Shown here piece by piece: positions 12,180 to 15,268 of a stretch of 15,268 bases of DNA. The notes below the pieces were generated by a model that saw nothing but the letters and a program-made list of their open reading frames with translations, was not told the DNA's origin and ran no database searches. Source of the stretch: GCA-2688265 sp964527395 (lineage in GTDB: Archaea > Nanobdellota > Nanobdellia > Woesearchaeales > GW2011-AR9). Position 1 is the first letter of the stretch. Every line of letters begins with the position of its first letter. The position numbers and the translations under genes were made by a program. The DNA lies in the NCBI GenBank assembly GCA_964527395.1, contig CAZGQD010000033.1, positions 1 to 15,268 on the forward strand, in the 5' to 3' direction.

Positions 12180-14249
12180 TTATTCTATGTTTTCACCAGC
12201 ATCTTCTGAGCCTGTAGAGTCACCGCTACCTGAGTCTTCACTACCACTAGAATCATCAGAACCAGCATCATTAGATTCGTCACTGCCTGAGTCTTCTGGT
12301 TCATCATGAGAATCTTCCCCAGAATCGTCTTCGTAGTCTTGGTCTGAACCTTCGTCTCCAGAATAGTCTTGATCATTTTCTTCTTGGTTTCCACTGTCTC
12401 CTTGATCAGAACTATCATCGTAGTTATAGTCATCTTCATAGTTGTAGTCTGTTTCATCTTCATAGCGTTCTTCATAAGCATCAGAACTTGGTGGTGGTCC
12501 GTTTTCACCATAACCTAAGCAAACACACATGTCATCTACACAATCTGTGTTCTGGTCACCACACTCTTGATCACAACCGTCACTACATTCACTGTATGGA
12601 TGCTCTATACATTCACCATATGCACAATAAGTGTTTTCTGGACAATAAATAACGTCACAACCTTCCATCCAATCATCAGATTCTTTGAATTCTTCTTCTA
12701 CGTACTCATCTTCATATTGTCCAAAGTCAATACAAGTGATGTCTACTGGGCAATCGTAACCTTGGCCTGAGTCACCCATGATTGGTTCATCGCCTGCATT
12801 ATCACCATAAAGTGATCTACATTCAGCTTTCTTTTCTGCCCAATCATTTTCATCCATACAATTACCACTGTCACCATACTGTCCGAAATCTATGCATACT
12901 ATGTCAATTGGACATTCATAACCTTGGCCAGAATCGCCCATGATTGGCTCGTCGCCTGCATTATCACCGTATAAATCTCTACATTCAGCTTTCTTAACTT
13001 CCCAGTCTGATTCAGTCATACATGGACCAGCATAGTTTTCATCACTATAACCACCAAAGCTGTTTACTTGTGTTGCAGCCAGATCATAACAATCTAAACG
13101 TTCTGTTGAATCTTCTATGTCTTGGCAATCAAAATCTACGTTAAAAGAACTATCATGAGATCCATACTGTTCATCACCATATTCTCCACCATCATAATGT
13201 TCCTTATAGAATTCATCGCATTCAGCAGGATCTGTGATTCCAGCTGCTGCACATTCTGGAGCATGAATCTCCATCATGATTTCGTCACAAATTGCTCTAC
13301 CCTCATGCTCTGTTTTTACATCTGCATCAAGTAAAGCTTGTTTACATTCTTCTGGAGCGTAAAGTTCAACCATTACTCTTCCACAATCATCTGGATTTGT
13401 TACACCTGCTTCAACACACTCATCTGGCATGTGCAAATCATACTTTGAATGAATAACATCTTCTTCAAGTTGATCAAATACGTCCTGTAAATGATCTGGA
13501 AGATCTGGCATATCTAATTGATCTAATTCGTCACATGCATCATCATTACCTTCAATATCACAAGCTACTGCGAGTGGTGCTGCCTGAGAACAAACGTCGG
13601 CAAAATCTTTATAAGGGATTTCTTCACATTTACAATCTTGACCAGAACTTGCGAAACACTGAGACATGATTTCTCCGAACTTTTTTGCTTCTTCAATTTG
13701 TTCATTAGTTAAATCTTCATGTAACTCTTGCTGCCACTTTGGTGAATCTTCATTAGTTTTACATACTTCATAATACTGCGCTGGATCTAACTGCGCCAAT
13801 TCTGTACATAACTCATTAATTTTACTAGCAATTTCTGCTGCAGTTTCAATGTTAGTCTCTTGATTTAAGATGTCATTTACAAATTCATCTTTGTGATCTT
13901 CAGGGATCTGGGTTTCTAACTGCGCTAATGCTTCTTTAATTATTGCTGCACTTTTTAGAACTTCTTCTCTTCTCTGCGGAGAAACTTCTTTTTCTAATTC
14001 TTCTGCGTACTCATAGTAGCCGTTTAGAGCAATCTTGGCAGATTCGATGTCTCCTGCTTCGATCATAGCTTTGATCTCTGATATTCTTTCTTCTTTTACT
14101 TCTAGATCATCTGCAAACTGATCAAAGAATTGATCTACAAAATAAAAAGGACTGTCTGGACCAATTCCTCCTTCAGCTAAACTGCCATCAGCAAAAGCAA
14201 AAACTGATAACAAAGTTAGCATTATTACAAAAACTAAAATCTTTTTCAT
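12180..14249 (-). CDS. Secreted, Cys-rich, highly acidic repeat protein with DUF5667-like N-terminus
   Basis: The 689-residue protein starts with a signal peptide (MKKILVFVIMLTLLSVFAFA, cut after A20). Residues 28-90 (GIGPDSPFYFVDQFFDQ...) resemble DUF5667. A Cys/acid-rich middle follows, with repeated 'C...AGVTNPDDC' and 'C...AGITDPAEC' units (278-344). Two tandem 54-residue repeats start at C410 and C464 and share AECR-LYGDNAGDEPIMGD. A cysteine knot-like segment spans 531-577. Residues 585-689 are almost entirely Asp, Glu, Ser, Gly and Asn. No C-terminal membrane anchor is visible, so it is either released or held by other means. The even number and spacing of cysteines suggest disulfides outside the cell. 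Ca2+ binding or a surface/adhesion role is inference. Confidence 0.85.
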   Translation of the reverse strand: MKKILVFVIMLTLLSVFAFADGSLAEGGIGPDSPFYFVDQFFDQFADDLEVKEERISEIKAMIEAGDIESAKIALNGYYEYAEELEKEVSPQRREEVLKSAAIIKEALAQLETQIPEDHKDEFVNDILNQETNIETAAEIASKINELCTELAQLDPAQYYEVCKTNEDSPKWQQELHEDLTNEQIEEAKKFGEIMSQCFASSGQDCKCEEIPYKDFADVCSQAAPLAVACDIEGNDDACDELDQLDMPDLPDHLQDVFDQLEEDVIHSKYDLHMPDECVEAGVTNPDDCGRVMVELYAPEECKQALLDADVKTEHEGRAICDEIMMEIHAPECAAAGITDPAECDEFYKEHYDGGEYGDEQYGSHDSSFNVDFDCQDIEDSTERLDCYDLAATQVNSFGGYSDENYAGPCMTESDWEVKKAECRDLYGDNAGDEPIMGDSGQGYECPIDIVCIDFGQYGDSGNCMDENDWAEKKAECRSLYGDNAGDEPIMGDSGQGYDCPVDITCIDFGQYEDEYVEEEFKESDDWMEGCDVIYCPENTYCAYGECIEHPYSECSDGCDQECGDQNTDCVDDMCVCLGYGENGPPPSSDAYEERYEDETDYNYEDDYNYDDSSDQGDSGNQEENDQDYSGDEGSDQDYEDDSGEDSHDEPEDSGSDESNDAGSDDSSGSEDSGSGDSTGSEDAGENIE
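12711..13022 (-). repeat. Two tandem 54-residue (162-nt) coding repeats
   Basis: Copy 1 is encoded by 13022-12873 and copy 2 by 12860-12711. The protein copies agree over most of 50 positions, while many DNA differences fall in third codon positions. This points to an older duplication kept under selection at the protein level. Confidence 0.8.
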
Positions 14250-14254
14250 TTTTA

Positions 14255-14260
14255 CACCTC
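14255..14260 (-). promoter_or_regulatory. Strong Shine-Dalgarno of the secreted-protein gene
   Basis: GAGGTG on the minus strand lies 5 bases before the ATG at 14249. This is one of the few non-operon genes here with a clear ribosome binding site, implying a leader. A TATA-like TTTTTATACT at 14311-14320 would start such a leader near 14290. Confidence 0.6.
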
Positions 14261-14347
14261 TTACATCTCTTTTAATATAAAAAACAATAATAAGCTAAAA
14301 AAGAACCTTAAGTATAAAAACATTTAGAAGTACGTAGACTAATTATC

Positions 14348-15139
14348 TTAAGCAGTGTATTTGAAAACTCTAACTTCACTAAGTTCAGGTACAGTCATTC
14401 TTCTTACTCCAGCTATATTTGCTTGAATTATCTCTTCTACATCCTCAGGGAACGGAGTTCCTAAGTTGGCATGATCTAAAGAATAACCTAAATTATCATC
14501 AAGTGTAACACCAATTACACGGAAGCCAGAATTTTTATGATATAGCCCTTCAAGTTTGTGCTTTGAACCAACCTTGATAAGGTTTATTGGTCCTGCGTTT
14601 TCTGAAATAATAGGAACTGCTGCTTTATCACGTAAGTATACCCAAATATCTACAGCTGAGTTTATTACTCCAGTAGTTAGATATTCTTTCCATGCCTTAA
14701 AAAACATTCCTAATGGAATTTCCCAAGGGCGATACATAACAGGTTTAAGTTGATCTACTGTTCCTTCAATAAAATTACTTGTATCAATATCAACTGGTTC
14801 AGTTTGATAAAATTTGACGTCTAAACCTTCTTCTTGTCTGATATTTCTCAAAAGCCCTATGTATCTCATATGATCCTTATGTTCAAAATTATTACCATTT
14901 TTGATTAATTGTAACATTCTTTCATGAAGATCATCTTCTTGGATTAATCTATTTCGAGTATTTGCTTCAGTTTTACCAACATTATCTCCAAATAAATGTT
15001 CTATTCTTTTTGACCTAATTAAATCTGCAGAGATACCATTAAGCACATGATTTTGTCTAAGAATACTTTCAAAAGACTCGTCACTTGGAGAACTATCTGC
15101 CATAAAATGTTTTGAACGTAATACATAAATCTCTCTCAT
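14348..15139 (-). CDS. Protein of unknown function
   Basis: This 263-residue soluble protein begins MREIYVLRSKHFMADSSPSD. The N-terminal half is helical and charged (residues 20-105). The middle has aromatic and hydrophobic patches (YRPWEIPLGMFFKAWKEYL near 136-154), and the C-terminal part looks alternating alpha/beta with GFRVIGVTLDD and GVRRMTVPELSEVRVF. No motif of a family I know is present, nor any signal peptide or membrane span. A TATA box centred about 24 bases upstream supports the chosen start and a leaderless mRNA. It is on the same strand as the secreted-protein gene, but that gene has its own promoter. Confidence 0.75.
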   Translation of the reverse strand: MREIYVLRSKHFMADSSPSDESFESILRQNHVLNGISADLIRSKRIEHLFGDNVGKTEANTRNRLIQEDDLHERMLQLIKNGNNFEHKDHMRYIGLLRNIRQEEGLDVKFYQTEPVDIDTSNFIEGTVDQLKPVMYRPWEIPLGMFFKAWKEYLTTGVINSAVDIWVYLRDKAAVPIISENAGPINLIKVGSKHKLEGLYHKNSGFRVIGVTLDDNLGYSLDHANLGTPFPEDVEEIIQANIAGVRRMTVPELSEVRVFKYTA

Positions 15140-15157
15140 AATGGCTTTTTTTGGTGT

Positions 15158-15169
15158 TTATTTAAATAG
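15158..15169 (-). promoter_or_regulatory. TATA box of the unknown gene starting at 15139
   Basis: TATTTAAATAAA on the minus strand is centred about 24 bases before the ATG at 15139. The remaining bases to the window end hold no gene that can be supported. Confidence 0.55.
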
Positions 15170-15268
15170 TTTTATGGTGAAAATGGTTTTTTAATAAGAA
15201 ATTAAAAGAAACAAAAGTTCCTAAGATTCTACTGCGCTAGTCTGATTTTTTAAGAAAAAAGTAGCCCC

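Noticed and set aside
12185..12511. 108-residue Met/Thr/Lys-rich ORF within the secreted-protein gene
   Set aside because: It is a frame-shifted shadow of the Asp/Ser-rich tail; its composition follows from GAT/TCA codons read out of frame.
15221..15245. tRNA D-arm-like sequence on the minus strand (TCAGACTAGCGCAGTAG)
   Set aside because: No acceptor stem, anticodon stem or GTTCRA T-loop could be fitted around it.

Overview
The window looks like an AT-rich chromosomal segment of a small-genome archaeon, most likely of the DPANN kind (Woesearchaeota/Pacearchaeota-like). The reasons are an archaeal-type alanyl-tRNA synthetase with the N-terminal Cys motif, archease, an archaeal S15P/S13e ribosomal protein of 150 residues, TATA boxes about 23-30 bases before many start codons (leaderless transcripts), Shine-Dalgarno sites mostly at internal operon genes, and several unrecognised proteins. 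The lineage is inferred from gene content and style; no rRNA is present to prove it.

Layout. (1) 86-1777, minus strand: a translation-coupled pair (PD-(D/E)XK-like nuclease, then a Cys/His-rich metal-binding protein) and a HAM1/RdgB-type XTP/dITP pyrophosphatase. (2) 1878-2638, plus: a 50-residue basic protein overlapping a PIN-domain RNase, arranged like a toxin-antitoxin pair. (3) 2647-9484: a translation and tRNA block with arginyl-tRNA synthetase, a stand-alone B3/4 (tRNA-editing-like) protein, a small membrane protein, alanyl-tRNA synthetase, archease (cofactor of the RtcB tRNA ligase) and an unknown protein. (4) 9537-10088: ribosomal protein S15 behind a structured leader that folds on paper as a three-way junction, fed by a palindromic TATA box apparently shared with the divergent unknown gene. 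(5) 10125-12135: an unknown protein, an inverted-repeat island, and a Fic-family AMP-transferase followed by a 41-residue acidic protein; each of the latter two lies downstream of a pair of TGTAGTCTC repeats, with the same 31-bp spacing in both pairs. (6) 12180-15139, minus: a 689-residue secreted, Cys-rich, very acidic protein with two 54-residue tandem repeats, and another unknown protein.

Three G+C-richer islands (86-237, 4410-4574, 10667-10798) share one design: a perfect 10-16 bp outer inverted repeat, an inner stem, and a total length of about 130-165 bp. The first two also share an internal core. The first island forms the 3' end of the Cys-rich gene, which suggests insertion. These islands, the S15 leader and the Fic operator-like repeats are the best candidates for undescribed biology here. 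No CRISPR array, IS transposase, rRNA or convincing tRNA was seen.
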